This document shows positions 34,970 to 44,750 of a DNA stretch of 64,000 nucleotides, one piece after another. Each line of letters opens with the position of its first letter. The first letter of the stretch is position 1. Position numbers and translations under genes: made by a program. Under the pieces are notes generated by a model. It saw nothing but the letters and a program-made list of their open reading frames with translations. It ran no database searches and was not told the DNA's origin. This DNA is from Thermoleophilales bacterium (lineage in GTDB: Bacteria > Actinomycetota > Thermoleophilia > Solirubrobacterales > 70-9), in contig JACJWZ010000002.1 of the NCBI GenBank assembly GCA_020636895.1, positions 496,001 to 560,000 of the forward strand. Reading direction: 5' to 3'.

Positions 34970-36304
34970 ATGAGCGTCAAGGTCACGATGATCGGCGGCG
35001 GCTCCAGCAGCTTCGTGCCGCCCTTGCTGCGCCGCTTCATCCGCTCCGAGGAGCTCCGTGACGCGCACGTCGAGCTGATGGACGTCGATGAGGCGCGGCT
35101 CGACACGATGGTCAAGCTCGCCGGCAAGCTGATCGAGGCCGAGGGTAGCCCGCTGCAGGTGACGGGCACGCTCGATCAGCGCGAGGCGCTGCGCGACACC
35201 GACTTCGTGATCGCGGCTATCTCGGTCGGAGGCATGGACGCCTGGGCCGAGGACATCGAGATCCCAGCCCGCTACGGGATCTTCATGAACGTCTGTGACT
35301 CGGTCGGCCCCGGCGGCATCTTCCGCACCCTGCGCAACGCCCCAGTCCTCGAGAGCGTCGCCCGCGACGTCGCCGAGCTCGCCCCCGGCGCGCGGATCTT
35401 CAACTACACGAACCCGGCTCCGGTCGAGGCGCTCGCGATGCTCACGGTGCCCGGTGCCGAGGTGATCTCGCTCTGCTCCTGCACCCAGCATCCGGCGAGC
35501 GTCGAGTGGCTGGCGCGGCAGGCCGGAGTCGATCCCGAACTCGTCGAGATGCCACCGCTCGTCGGCGGCATCAACCATTGCGCTGGCGTCACCGAGCTGC
35601 GCTTGCGCGACGGCCGCGACGGTCTCGCTCTGGCCCGCGAGAACGCGACGGAGCCGGTCGTTCGCTTCGCGCTCGAGACCTACAGGGTGCTGCCCTACTG
35701 CTGGCCGCACTGGACCGAGTTCTACCCGCAGATGCAGCGCCTGGAGGAGCCCTACGAGGGCCGCGCCCAAGGGATGCCGATGCGCTACGGCATCACCATC
35801 CACGACATGGACAAGGAGAGGGCCCGGGTCAGCGAGGTCGCCGACCTCGTCGCCGAGTGGACAGCTCCCGGGGCCGGCCCCGTCACCCTCGACGACCTTC
35901 CCCCCGGTGCCGAGGAGGAGGGGATCGAGGTGATCGAGATCATGGAAGCGATCCTCGCCAACCGCAGCGAAGTACACGTCGTCAACGCCCGCAACGACGG
36001 GGCGATCAGCAACCTGCCCGACGACGCCGTGGTCGAGGTGCTGGCCGAGGTCAACGGCCATGGCGTCTCCCCGCTTCGCCACGGCCCGCTGCAGGAGACT
36101 TACGCTGCACACCTCCGCCGCTACGTCGACGTCCAGAAGCAGATGGTCCGTGCAGCGCTGAGCGGCTCGCGGGATGAGCTGGTCGGGGCCTTCACCCTCG
36201 ACCCGATGACGCAGGCGTACTGCGACCTCCACCAAGCGGTCGCGATGATGGACGAGATGCTGGCGGCCAACGCCCACCTGCTCCCCCGCTTCACCGCCGT
36301 CTGA
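34970..36304 (+). CDS. glycoside hydrolase family 4 (alpha-glucosidase/alpha-galactosidase type)
   Basis: 444 residues. GH4 enzymes cleave glycosides by an NAD- and Mn-dependent redox mechanism. The NAD-binding start is VTMIGGGSSSFVPPLL; IFNYTNPAPVEAL (143-155) and the metal-site residues Cys171/His174 (CSCTQH) and His203 (GGINHCAG) are visible. GGMDAWAEDIEIPARYGI (abbreviated) is typical of the AglA/LplD branch. The exact glycoside is unknown. GAGGAGAGGCTCG precedes the start. Confidence 0.93.
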   Translation: MSVKVTMIGGGSSSFVPPLLRRFIRSEELRDAHVELMDVDEARLDTMVKLAGKLIEAEGSPLQVTGTLDQREALRDTDFVIAAISVGGMDAWAEDIEIPARYGIFMNVCDSVGPGGIFRTLRNAPVLESVARDVAELAPGARIFNYTNPAPVEALAMLTVPGAEVISLCSCTQHPASVEWLARQAGVDPELVEMPPLVGGINHCAGVTELRLRDGRDGLALARENATEPVVRFALETYRVLPYCWPHWTEFYPQMQRLEEPYEGRAQGMPMRYGITIHDMDKERARVSEVADLVAEWTAPGAGPVTLDDLPPGAEEEGIEVIEIMEAILANRSEVHVVNARNDGAISNLPDDAVVEVLAEVNGHGVSPLRHGPLQETYAAHLRRYVDVQKQMVRAALSGSRDELVGAFTLDPMTQAYCDLHQAVAMMDEMLAANAHLLPRFTAV

Positions 36305-36317
36305 TCGGAGGCGGCGG

Positions 36318-39300
36318 TTGCCTCGCCACCTCGAGCAGACGCGCCGCCGGATCTGGCAGACGGCGAGCCGTCTGCGCTCGCTCGCCCACTCCGAGACGCT
36401 CGCCCCCGCCGAGCTGCTGGTCAGCGGGCCCACCGGGCGCGTGGGCTGGGAGGCGGCCGAGGATGCCGAGCTCCGGCCGGTCGCGCTCGGCGAGGAGTTC
36501 GGCCCGCAGTGGGCCACCTTCTGGTTCCGGATCGGCGCCGAGGTGCCCGAGCACTGGAGCGGCGGCATCGAGCTGATCTGGGACAGCGGCTGCGAGGCGA
36601 CGCTGTGGCGCGAAGGTCAGGTCGTGCAGGGGCTCTACTCGGGCTGGCGGGCGCTGCGGACGACCGCCGTCGTCCTCGATGAGGCCCGCGGCGGCGAGGA
36701 GCTCGAGCTGTGGGTCGAGATGGCATGCAACTCGTGGGCGGGTGACGACCCTGATCCTGAGCCCGGGGTCGACCCGGCGCTCGCCGCCCGCTTCCGCCTC
36801 GGCCGCAACTGGACCGAGCCGCTCACCGCGGCGGCGCCTCGCTACATCCCCGAGCCCGCTCGCCTCACCGCCTGCGCCATCGGACTCGCCGACCCGCTCG
36901 CCCGTCGCCTCGCCGCCGACTTCGGGGAGTTGCGTCTGCTCGAGGAGGAACGCGAGGCCGGGCTCGATCGCGACTGGGCGGATGAGTTGGTCGGCGGGCT
37001 CGATCGCTTCTGCGACGCATGGGACGCCGCCGACCGCTCCACCTGGGAGCCCGCGGGCGCGATCCTCACGGAGCTGCTCGAACGCCGTGGACCGTCCCCG
37101 CGCCATCGCGTCCACGCGGTCGGCCACGCCCACATCGACACCGCGTGGGTCTGGCCGGTCGCCGAGACGCGCCGCAAGATCGTCCGCTCGACAGCCAACC
37201 AGCTCGAACTCATGGACCGTTACCCGGAACACCGCTTCGCCGCCTCCTCCGCCCAGCACTACGCGTGGCTCGAGGAGGACGACCCCGTGCTCTTCGGGCG
37301 CATGCGCGAGCGCATCGCCGAGGGCCGCTGGGAGGTGGTCGGCGGCTCTTGGGTCGAGCCGGACTGCAACCTTCCCAGCGGCGAGGCGCTGATCCGCCAG
37401 CTCTCCATCGGGCTGCGCTTCTTCGAGGAGCGGCTGGGGATGCGCCCCGCCATCTACTGGAGCCCCGACACCTTCGGCCACAACGGGCAGATGCCGCAGA
37501 TCCTCACCTCCTGTGGAATGAGCGGCTTCGTCACACAGAAGCTCGCCTGGAACCAGTTCACCCATCCGCCGCACAACACGTTCCGCTGGCGCGGCATCGA
37601 CGGCAGCGAGGTGCTCGCCCACCTGCCACCGGTAGGCACCTACAACGCCGAGCTCACCCCGGCCGAGTTGCGCGCGTCGGTCGAGGAGTTCCGCGACGGC
37701 GACCGCTCACCGCGCAGCCTGCTGCTCTTCGGCCACGGCGACGGCGGTGGTGGCCCGACGAGCGAGATCCTCGACCGCGCCGTCCGCTCCGCAGACCAGC
37801 GAGGCCTGCCGTTGGTGGAACTCTCATCGGCCGCCACGTTCTTCTCCGAGGTCGAGTCCGAAGCCGAGTCCGGTGAGCTTGGCGTCGTCTGTGGCCAGCT
37901 CTACTTCGAGTACCACCGCGGCACCTACACGAGCCAGGCCCGGACCAAGCGCGGGAACCTCGCCGCAGAGCGCGCGCTCCACGACGCCGAAGCCGCGGCG
38001 ACGATGGCCTGGCTCACAGCCGGCGCCGCCTACCCGGACGAGGAGCTCAGCGAGATCTGGCCGACGCTCCTCCGCAACCAGTTCCACGACATCCTCCCGG
38101 GCACCTCGCTCAGCGAGGTCCACGAGCAGACCGAGGCCGAGTTGGCCGACGTGATCGCAGCAGCCGAGGCGCTCCGCGACGACGCCGTCGATGCACTCGC
38201 CGGAAGCACCGCATCGGCCGCCGGGGGCGAGCCGTCGGTCCCCCTTAACCTGCTCGGCCACGGGCGCCGCGAGGTGCTCGACGGACCCAAAGGTCCAGTC
38301 CTTGCGGAGGCGCCGCCGTTCGGATTCGGGCGTGTTGCGGATCCCGCGGAGGCCGACGTCGACCAAGTGCACTTCGCGGCCGACGGCGACGAGCTCCTGC
38401 TCAGCAACGGCCTCATCGAGGCGCGGCTCGTCGCAGGTGGTGACCTCATCTCACTGCGCCAGTCCGCCCAGGGGCCGGGCCGGGAGCTTCTTGCCTCGCC
38501 CGCGGGCCTCGAGCTCCTGGACGATCGCCCCACCGCCTTCGACGCCTGGGAGCTCGAGCCCTACGCGGAGCGCAGTGCCGAACCAGTCGTCCCCGCTCCC
38601 CACTGGGAGATGCAGGACGGCGGACCGCTGCGCAAGGAGCTCCTCTTCCACCGCGAGATCAGCGCCTCGAGCCCGCTCCTTCAGCGCGTCCGCCTCGACG
38701 CCGGGTCGCGCCGGCTCGAGATCCACTGCGAGGTCGACTGGCGCGAGCGCAACCGGCTTCTCCGATTCGTCCTCCCTCTCGTCGTCCGGTCCGATCGTGC
38801 CACCTATGGCGCCCAGTTCGGTGTCCACGAGCTCACGACCCACCGCAACACCGACGCCGACCTGGCCCACTTCGAGGCCCCGGCGCTCGGGTTCACCGAC
38901 CTCTCCGAGCCCGGTCTCGGCGCCGCTCTCCTGAGCAGCACGAGCTACGGCTACTCAGCCCACGACGGCACTCTCACCCTGAGCCTGCTGCGCGCCCCGA
39001 CCGATCCCGATCCCGAGGCTGACCAGGGGAATCACGAGCTCGCCTTGGCGATCCGCCCTCACGACGGCGACTGGCGCGGCACAGGGATCGCTCGCGAGGC
39101 GCTCACCTTCGCGAACCCGATGCGCCTGGTCGCCGGCGCCGGAGCGAGCGAACCGCTGGTGACGGTCGACTCGTCCAACCTCGTCATCGACACGATCAAG
39201 CGCAGTGAGGATGGCGAGGACCTGGTCGTCCGGCTGCACGAAGCGCATGGGTCCCGGGGATCCGCACGACTCCGTACCTCCACCCCGTTCGTTGAGGCGC

Positions 39301-39413
39301 TGCGCACGAACGCGCTCGAGGAGGGCGGCGAGCCACTGCCGATCGGGGGCGGCGACTCGGTCGAGATCTCCTTTCGCCCGTTCGAGATCCTCACGCTGCG
39401 CCTGCGGGCCTGA
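36318..39413 (+). CDS. alpha-mannosidase, glycoside hydrolase family 38
   Basis: 1031 residues, full-length cytosolic GH38. The N-terminal beta domain (1-260) precedes the catalytic domain: zinc-site AVGHAHIDTAWVWP with His270/His272/Asp274 region, nucleophile Asp384 in YWSPDTFGHNGQMPQI, and FHDILPGTS with a further zinc His. The GH38 C-terminal beta domains (about 650-1031) contain LSNGLIEARL. The start is TTG at 36318, with GGAGG upstream. No signal peptide is seen, so it trims imported oligosaccharides. It is the last gene of the amine oxidase-SDR-GH4 group. Confidence 0.95.
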   Translation: MPRHLEQTRRRIWQTASRLRSLAHSETLAPAELLVSGPTGRVGWEAAEDAELRPVALGEEFGPQWATFWFRIGAEVPEHWSGGIELIWDSGCEATLWREGQVVQGLYSGWRALRTTAVVLDEARGGEELELWVEMACNSWAGDDPDPEPGVDPALAARFRLGRNWTEPLTAAAPRYIPEPARLTACAIGLADPLARRLAADFGELRLLEEEREAGLDRDWADELVGGLDRFCDAWDAADRSTWEPAGAILTELLERRGPSPRHRVHAVGHAHIDTAWVWPVAETRRKIVRSTANQLELMDRYPEHRFAASSAQHYAWLEEDDPVLFGRMRERIAEGRWEVVGGSWVEPDCNLPSGEALIRQLSIGLRFFEERLGMRPAIYWSPDTFGHNGQMPQILTSCGMSGFVTQKLAWNQFTHPPHNTFRWRGIDGSEVLAHLPPVGTYNAELTPAELRASVEEFRDGDRSPRSLLLFGHGDGGGGPTSEILDRAVRSADQRGLPLVELSSAATFFSEVESEAESGELGVVCGQLYFEYHRGTYTSQARTKRGNLAAERALHDAEAAATMAWLTAGAAYPDEELSEIWPTLLRNQFHDILPGTSLSEVHEQTEAELADVIAAAEALRDDAVDALAGSTASAAGGEPSVPLNLLGHGRREVLDGPKGPVLAEAPPFGFGRVADPAEADVDQVHFAADGDELLLSNGLIEARLVAGGDLISLRQSAQGPGRELLASPAGLELLDDRPTAFDAWELEPYAERSAEPVVPAPHWEMQDGGPLRKELLFHREISASSPLLQRVRLDAGSRRLEIHCEVDWRERNRLLRFVLPLVVRSDRATYGAQFGVHELTTHRNTDADLAHFEAPALGFTDLSEPGLGAALLSSTSYGYSAHDGTLTLSLLRAPTDPDPEADQGNHELALAIRPHDGDWRGTGIAREALTFANPMRLVAGAGASEPLVTVDSSNLVIDTIKRSEDGEDLVVRLHEAHGSRGSARLRTSTPFVEALRTNALEEGGEPLPIGGGDSVEISFRPFEILTLRLRA

Positions 39414-39489
39414 GGCGTCGGGCGCAACGTTCACCGGCCCGTTTCATCGCCAATCGGCGCTCTATGCGGTCCCCTGCTGGGGGTGATTC

Positions 39490-39547
39490 GGCCAGGCAAG
39501 CGGCCAACGGGGCACGTCGGCCGGGCAAGCGGCCAACGGGGCACGTC
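39490..39547. repeat. two tandem copies of a 29-bp unit
   Basis: Unit 1 (39490-39518) and unit 2 (39519-39547) begin GGCC[A/G]GGCAAGCGGCCAACG and differ at one base. They lie in the 163-bp gap between the convergent mannosidase and beta-helix genes. The rest of the gap has nothing recognisable. Confidence 0.8.
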
Positions 39548-39576
39548 GGGCCAGAGGCGCCGCCCGCGCCGTGTGC

Positions 39577-41607
39577 TCAGCCGCGCTTGAGCTTCGCGGT
39601 GAGCTGCTTGGAGTAGACCTGGCCGGCGTCGTTGGTGAGCGAGGCGTTGATCTGCGCCTCGACCTTGCGGCCCTTCTTCAGCGCCTTCTTGATGCGGCGG
39701 TTGCCGTCCTTGTTCTTGGCCTTGAGGACGAGCGTCACGCGCTGGCCGGAGGTGATCGTCTCGGCCTGCATCTGCACCGCGTTGCCCTTGTTGACGAAGA
39801 TCTTGCCGCCCGCATGGGCGCGGACCTGCTCGCCGGCCCCGGCGACCACCTCGAGCTTGACCTTCCCGCCCTTCTGGACCTGCGGGCTGGCCATCTCCAG
39901 GAACGGATCGATCACGGCCAACGAGGCGACCTGCCCGGTGGGCGCAGAGCGCTCCGGCCCGCCCTCCGTGTAGCCGTTCTCGGCGCTTACGTCGACGCGG
40001 ATCGTGCTGCCGACGTCGGCGTCGGTGAGCGCGTAGGTGGCCGCGTCAGTCCCCACCGGCGTGCAGTTGGAACCGCCGGCGTCGCAGCGAAGCCACTGGT
40101 AGTGGAAGGAGGTCGGATTCCCGCTCCAGGTGCCCTGGGAGGCGGTGAGCGTCTGGCCGATCCGGGCCTGACCGGAGATCGCCGGCGCTGCCGTGCTGGC
40201 GATGGCCTGCACCTCGACCGCGCCCATGTCGGACTGGTTGCCCGGCCCGGCTGCGACCTTGGTCAGGTCGGCCGGACGAGTCAGCCCGCGCTGGTCGTCG
40301 GTCAGCGAGGTGTTCGCCGCGTCGAGCACGGGGCTCGACGGTCCGGGCAGCAGCGTCTCGGTCGGCCCCCCGTTGTCGGCGAGCGCCCCGAGCGCGGGGT
40401 CGACGCCGGTCTTCATCGATCCCGGCGTCGTCACGTTGATCGTCGCCGTGCCGGGGTTCTCGATCAGGTCGAACTCCGCGTCGATCGTGGTCGCCACGGT
40501 GGCCACGTCGGCGGCCGCATTGTCGGCGGCGATCGAGTTCTTCAGCGTCACGTTGTTCATCTTGGCGGTGAGCCCTGCACCTTGGTTGGAGGCGATCGTG
40601 ACGCCGTCGAGCACCATCCCGACGTTCCGATAGTTGGTGAAGCCGCCCGTCGAACCGGCCGTCTGGTTCCCCGCGATGGTCGTGTTCTCGATCGTCGTGG
40701 GCCCGTCCGGGCCGTATAGGTAGATGCCGCCGCCGTTTCCCGCGGAGTTGTCGGAAACCGTCGAGTTGTCGATCTCGAACGCGCCATTAGCGTCGGTGTC
40801 GTAGAGGTAGATGCCGCCGCCGAGGTCACCGGCGGAGTTGCCGCTGATGGTCGTGTCCTCGATCAGGGTGTCGCCATCGGGGTCGTAGAGGTAGATGCCC
40901 CCACCGTCGTCGGCCGCGGTGTTGTTCTCGATCACGGAGTCCGAGATGCGGATCTTCTGGCCGCCGACTGTCGTGTCCTCGTTGTAGATGCCACCGCCGT
41001 CGCTGCTCGCGGTGTTGCCGCTGATCTCGGTGCCCTCGATCGTCAGCGAGGAGTTGAAACCGTCGCTCCAGACGGCGCCGCCGTCGGTGGATGCGGCGTT
41101 GCCGCTCAGCACCGAATCGCGGATCGTCAGATGCTGGTCGAGGTTCACGACGGCACCGCCGAACGTGGCGTTTCCGCCGGTCAGCGTCAGCCCGGAGATC
41201 AGAAGTGGCACTCCCGCCGGACTCGAGTAGGTGTAGACGACCCGGCTCGCGTTGTTGCCGCTGATCGTCAACTGGTCGGCGCCCGGGCCCTGGATCTCGA
41301 GGCCGCCTCCATTGTGCACGTAGAGCTGGCCCGAGGTGAGCGTGATCGTGCCGGTGACGCTGGGGGCGAAGGTGATGACGTCGTCGGTGCCGGCGGCGTT
41401 CGCCTGGCCGACGGCGTCGCGCAGGCTCCCGGCGCCGGAATCGGCGGTGTTGGTGACCTCGAAGGTGGCCGCGGCGGCGCCGTCGGCGAATAGCACCGTC
41501 GAGCCAAGCGCGACGACCGCGCCAGCGGCGGCTCGGGCCGGGCGGGATGAGGCGAGATCCCGCTCGCGTGATCGCCGATGACGCCGCTGAATCGACCGTT
41601 CGCTCAC
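39577..41607 (-). CDS. exported right-handed beta-helix protein with choice-of-anchor Q and Ig-like domains
   Basis: 676 residues. An extended signal peptide (ARAAAGAVVALGSTVLFADG, cleavage after AAA near 47) is followed by FEVTNTADSGAGSLRDAVGQ, typical of CSLREA-type exported proteins. A parallel beta-helix has repeated SGNxASxDGGGIYxYD turns (about 130-340), then a choice-of-anchor Q segment (DPALGALADNGGPTETLLPG), an Ig-like domain (GTWSGNPTSFHYQWLRCDA) and a Lys-rich end. It is probably a surface adhesin or polysaccharide-binding protein. GTG 41607 follows GGAG; the longer frame upstream is antisense to the next gene. Confidence 0.85.
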   Translation of the reverse strand: MSERSIQRRHRRSRERDLASSRPARAAAGAVVALGSTVLFADGAAAATFEVTNTADSGAGSLRDAVGQANAAGTDDVITFAPSVTGTITLTSGQLYVHNGGGLEIQGPGADQLTISGNNASRVVYTYSSPAGVPLLISGLTLTGGNATFGGAVVNLDQHLTIRDSVLSGNAASTDGGAVWSDGFNSSLTIEGTEISGNTASSDGGGIYNEDTTVGGQKIRISDSVIENNTAADDGGGIYLYDPDGDTLIEDTTISGNSAGDLGGGIYLYDTDANGAFEIDNSTVSDNSAGNGGGIYLYGPDGPTTIENTTIAGNQTAGSTGGFTNYRNVGMVLDGVTIASNQGAGLTAKMNNVTLKNSIAADNAAADVATVATTIDAEFDLIENPGTATINVTTPGSMKTGVDPALGALADNGGPTETLLPGPSSPVLDAANTSLTDDQRGLTRPADLTKVAAGPGNQSDMGAVEVQAIASTAAPAISGQARIGQTLTASQGTWSGNPTSFHYQWLRCDAGGSNCTPVGTDAATYALTDADVGSTIRVDVSAENGYTEGGPERSAPTGQVASLAVIDPFLEMASPQVQKGGKVKLEVVAGAGEQVRAHAGGKIFVNKGNAVQMQAETITSGQRVTLVLKAKNKDGNRRIKKALKKGRKVEAQINASLTNDAGQVYSKQLTAKLKRG

Positions 41608-41689
41608 CTGTACTCCATCCTTTCGGCGTGGCCCCGAGCCTGAGCGCGGCAAGCTATCAAGCTGGGCGGTCTCTCGACCCCGGTACGAG

Positions 41690-44600
41690 TCAGCCCGAGA
41701 GCGCCTCGTCGGGGACGACGTAGGCGAGGCGCGCCGCATGGCTGTCGGGCTCGGCGATCTCGGGGAAGCGGACGCCCTCGAGGAGCTCCACGTCGTAGAT
41801 CTCCTCGACCCCGTCGGCGAAGCTGAGGAAACCGAGCACGGTGCCGGAATCGGTGTCGACCGCGTAGACCCCGCATTGCCGCTCGACCGCCTTCGCGGTG
41901 ATCGGCAGGCCCCCGAAGGCGCGGCCCTCGCGCACCATCGAGAGCCCGACGAACGCGATCGGCCCGACGAAGGCGAGGCCGCGCGTGAAGCCGGGAAGCT
42001 CGGCGACCGTCTCGACCTCGCCGCTCTCGGGATCGACGGTGGCGAGCCCGCCCTTCCCGGACTCGAGCACCCAGAGACGGTCGCCATGCCAGCGCGGGGA
42101 GTGCGGCATCGAGAGGCCCGCCGCGATCGTCTCGCCGCTCTCGACGTCGACGACGACGCCGCCGTCGGCCTTCCCGGCCCGCCACCCGCCCGGCTCGTCG
42201 CTGACCCCGAGCGCGGTCACGTAGGCGGGCTGCCCGTCGCGGACCGCGAGGCCGTTGAGGTGACAGCGGTCGTCGGCGGCGAGCTCGGTCACGAACGGCG
42301 GGCGCCAGCGCGGCACGAAGCTGTGCTCCTCGTCGAGCGTCGCCAGACAGGAGAAGCGGGAGGCCACGAGCCAGAGCTCGTCGTCGCCCCAGGCGAGGTC
42401 GTGGACGGCGATGTCGCCTGTCGTGCGGGAGCGCTGCGGCACGAAGCACGCGTCGTGCGCGAGCGGCGCCCGCTCGAGCCGCGCTGCCACCTCGGGGAGA
42501 TCGCGGTACTCGACGACTGCCGAACCGCAGCCGACCGCGAGCCGGCCGTCGCGGTGGGCGATGCCCATCGGTCGCTGCAGGGAGCGGAAATGTGTGTTGA
42601 CGGAACCTCCCGCCCGCCTCACCGCCACGATGCTGTTGGCCTGGTAGGTGCTGATCAGCAGCGAGGAGGAGAGGCCCGCGAGGAGCTCGCCGAAGCTCGT
42701 GGTGGCACGCGCGGACATCGGCCCGGCCCTCCGCGTGGCGGAGCGGGCCCGCGCCCGCTCCGGCTCCGCTACCCAGTCGCCGGCCTCCTCGGCGAGCGGC
42801 TGCAATCGCTCGAGCTCGTCGGCCAGCTCGGCCTCGCGGGCGCTCGCCTTGTCTGCGTCCGGAGCCGTCAGCGTCGTCGCCGAGGGGGGGAGCGGCCCGA
42901 TCCGCTCTGCGTCCCAGCCGAAGCCGGCGAAGTCGGCGATGCGGGCGAGCTCGCGGTCGGGGTCGGCCACGAGCTCGTCGTAGCCGACGGCGCACCAGCG
43001 CTCGGGCCCGAGCCGCTCGAGGTCACCGAGCAAGGTTCGGGTGGCGCTCTCCCACTGCGCGGCCACGATCTCGGCGAGCGGCCTGCCGGCCAGCTCCCGC
43101 CATCCCGGAGTCAGCAGCAGGGACCAGGCCGGCCCTTCCCAGCCCGGCAGCTGCGGGTAGGTGACGAAGCGCCCCGACTCCCACGCCTCGAGCATGCTCG
43201 CCAGCGCCTGCTGCGGCTCCCGGTAGAGGTAGACGAAGGTCGCGTCCCCGAACGCGGCGTCGAGGAACGGCACCCGCAGGCAGTTCTTCGGGGTCTTCTC
43301 GAGGAGGCGCAGGCCGGTGGCGTCCGGGTCGGGCGCGCGGCCGTCGCGGTCGCGCAGGCGCGCGAGCAGGTTCTCGCGCAGCGCCGTGGTCACCGCGGGC
43401 TGCGCGTCGTGGCTCGTCAGGCGGTTCGAGTCCCAACCGTGGGCGGCGGGACCTAGCGCCGCGATCGACTCGATCGCCTCGTGGCTCTCGCCGCCGATCG
43501 TCCACAGCTCGGGCGAGCGCGAGAGCGCCTCGAAGAGCAGCGACGTGCCCGAGCGCGGCGGCGCGACGACGAAGACCGGGCGCACGAGCCGCCGCTCGGC
43601 CTCGGCGCGCCGGGCCCGCAGCTCGCGGCGGATCAGCGGAGGCGGCGGTTGCGGCGGCGGCGCTGCGGCGCGGCGCCCGGCCAACGGAGCGGCGGCGGCC
43701 CGGCCGCCCCCGGCGGCGAGACTCCGCCCTCCTCCCGCTAGCGCGAGCTCCGGGTTGAGCGCCGGCGTGATCAGCATCTGCTGCGCGATCCGGACCGCGT
43801 CCATCCCGTTCGGCAGCTTGATCGCGCCGTTCAGCGGTGCCAGCTCATCGGCGAAGGAGTCCAGCAGCTCACGGAACCTGGGCCAGCCCTCCTCGGCCTC
43901 CCCATTGCGGGCCCAGGCATTACGCCAGTCCCGCTGCAGCGTCCGCAGCGCCCGCTCGAGCGCGACGCGGGCCGCCTCCTCCCCACTCCCTGCCGCCGCC
44001 TCGGCCAGCAGCTCGCCCGCGAGCCGCTCCTGCTCCCAGGGGCTCATCACCACCGGGAGGTTGCTGCGCTCGGTCGGCACCTCAGGGTCTTCGTCCGGAT
44101 TCCAGTCGACGGGCACCGGCCGGAACTCCTCGCCATCGCCATCGAACGGCCGCGACCCGGCGGCGACGAGGTCCCAGAAGGCGGCCGATCCGACCGTGTC
44201 GGCGACGAGATGGATGCGGCGCTCGCCGGTCGGGTTGAGGACGTTGTGGCGGCGCCACGCGTCGAAGATCCAGACCTCGCCGGGAGCCATGTGGAGGGAG
44301 CGCTCGTCGCAGATGAACTCGATCGCCGGGTCGGTGACGATCGGGATGTGGACGCGCACGCGGTCGGCCCAGTAGTAGTTGGTGTCGACGTGCATGGTCG
44401 CCTCGGCGTTGCCGTCGAGCCGCATCAGGCGCGAGCGCCCGATGGTGGCGCCGAGCGCCGCGAGCACCTGCCGCATGTAGGGGGTGCGCCCGAGGTGCGG
44501 GGTCGGCAGCATCTCCCCGGCGACGCCGTCGTCGGCCGGGTCACCGCCGCGCGCGATCAGCGGCAGCGCCGAGTTGCCCGGATGTCCCTGCGGGTGCGGC

Positions 44601-44695
44601 CGCCAGTCGTCCTCGGCGAAGCCGGCGACCTCAGCGCGCAGGCGCTCGGCATCGATCGCGAGCGGCAGGCGGATGAACTCGGTGTCCAGGCGCAT
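41690..44695 (-). CDS. three-domain fusion: Asp/Asn beta-hydroxylase-like, sulfotransferase, TIGR03032
   Basis: 1001 residues. Domain 1 (1-175) is an Fe(II)/2-oxoglutarate oxygenase of the aspartyl/asparaginyl beta-hydroxylase type: NSALPLIARGG, MHVDTNYYW with His102 and Asp104, His150 in DAWRRHNVLN, Arg160 for 2-oxoglutarate. A helical stretch and an Ala/Gly/Pro-rich linker (215-355) follow. Domain 2 (373-595) is a sulfotransferase with PAPS loop FVVAPPRSGTSLLFEAL and LLEKTPKNCLRVPFL. Domain 3 (664-1000) is TIGR03032, a beta-propeller-like region (ISTYQANSIVAVR, CHLNGLAVRDGQPAYVTALG, MPHSPRWHGDRLWVLESG). All domains look intact. The role is unknown; modification of a peptide or surface polymer is an inference. 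Confidence 0.88.
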   Translation of the reverse strand: MRLDTEFIRLPLAIDAERLRAEVAGFAEDDWRPHPQGHPGNSALPLIARGGDPADDGVAGEMLPTPHLGRTPYMRQVLAALGATIGRSRLMRLDGNAEATMHVDTNYYWADRVRVHIPIVTDPAIEFICDERSLHMAPGEVWIFDAWRRHNVLNPTGERRIHLVADTVGSAAFWDLVAAGSRPFDGDGEEFRPVPVDWNPDEDPEVPTERSNLPVVMSPWEQERLAGELLAEAAAGSGEEAARVALERALRTLQRDWRNAWARNGEAEEGWPRFRELLDSFADELAPLNGAIKLPNGMDAVRIAQQMLITPALNPELALAGGGRSLAAGGGRAAAAPLAGRRAAAPPPQPPPPLIRRELRARRAEAERRLVRPVFVVAPPRSGTSLLFEALSRSPELWTIGGESHEAIESIAALGPAAHGWDSNRLTSHDAQPAVTTALRENLLARLRDRDGRAPDPDATGLRLLEKTPKNCLRVPFLDAAFGDATFVYLYREPQQALASMLEAWESGRFVTYPQLPGWEGPAWSLLLTPGWRELAGRPLAEIVAAQWESATRTLLGDLERLGPERWCAVGYDELVADPDRELARIADFAGFGWDAERIGPLPPSATTLTAPDADKASAREAELADELERLQPLAEEAGDWVAEPERARARSATRRAGPMSARATTSFGELLAGLSSSLLISTYQANSIVAVRRAGGSVNTHFRSLQRPMGIAHRDGRLAVGCGSAVVEYRDLPEVAARLERAPLAHDACFVPQRSRTTGDIAVHDLAWGDDELWLVASRFSCLATLDEEHSFVPRWRPPFVTELAADDRCHLNGLAVRDGQPAYVTALGVSDEPGGWRAGKADGGVVVDVESGETIAAGLSMPHSPRWHGDRLWVLESGKGGLATVDPESGEVETVAELPGFTRGLAFVGPIAFVGLSMVREGRAFGGLPITAKAVERQCGVYAVDTDSGTVLGFLSFADGVEEIYDVELLEGVRFPEIAEPDSHAARLAYVVPDEALSG

Positions 44696-44750
44696 GGACC
44701 ATGACTCTAGGCCGGGCGGTCCGGCCAGGGGAGGGTCCCGGCGGCGAACG

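Noticed and set aside
39577..42087. Longer version of the beta-helix protein gene starting at 42087
   Set aside because: The extra 160 codons lie inside the fusion gene in another frame; GTG 41607 with GGAG fits the signal-peptide protein.
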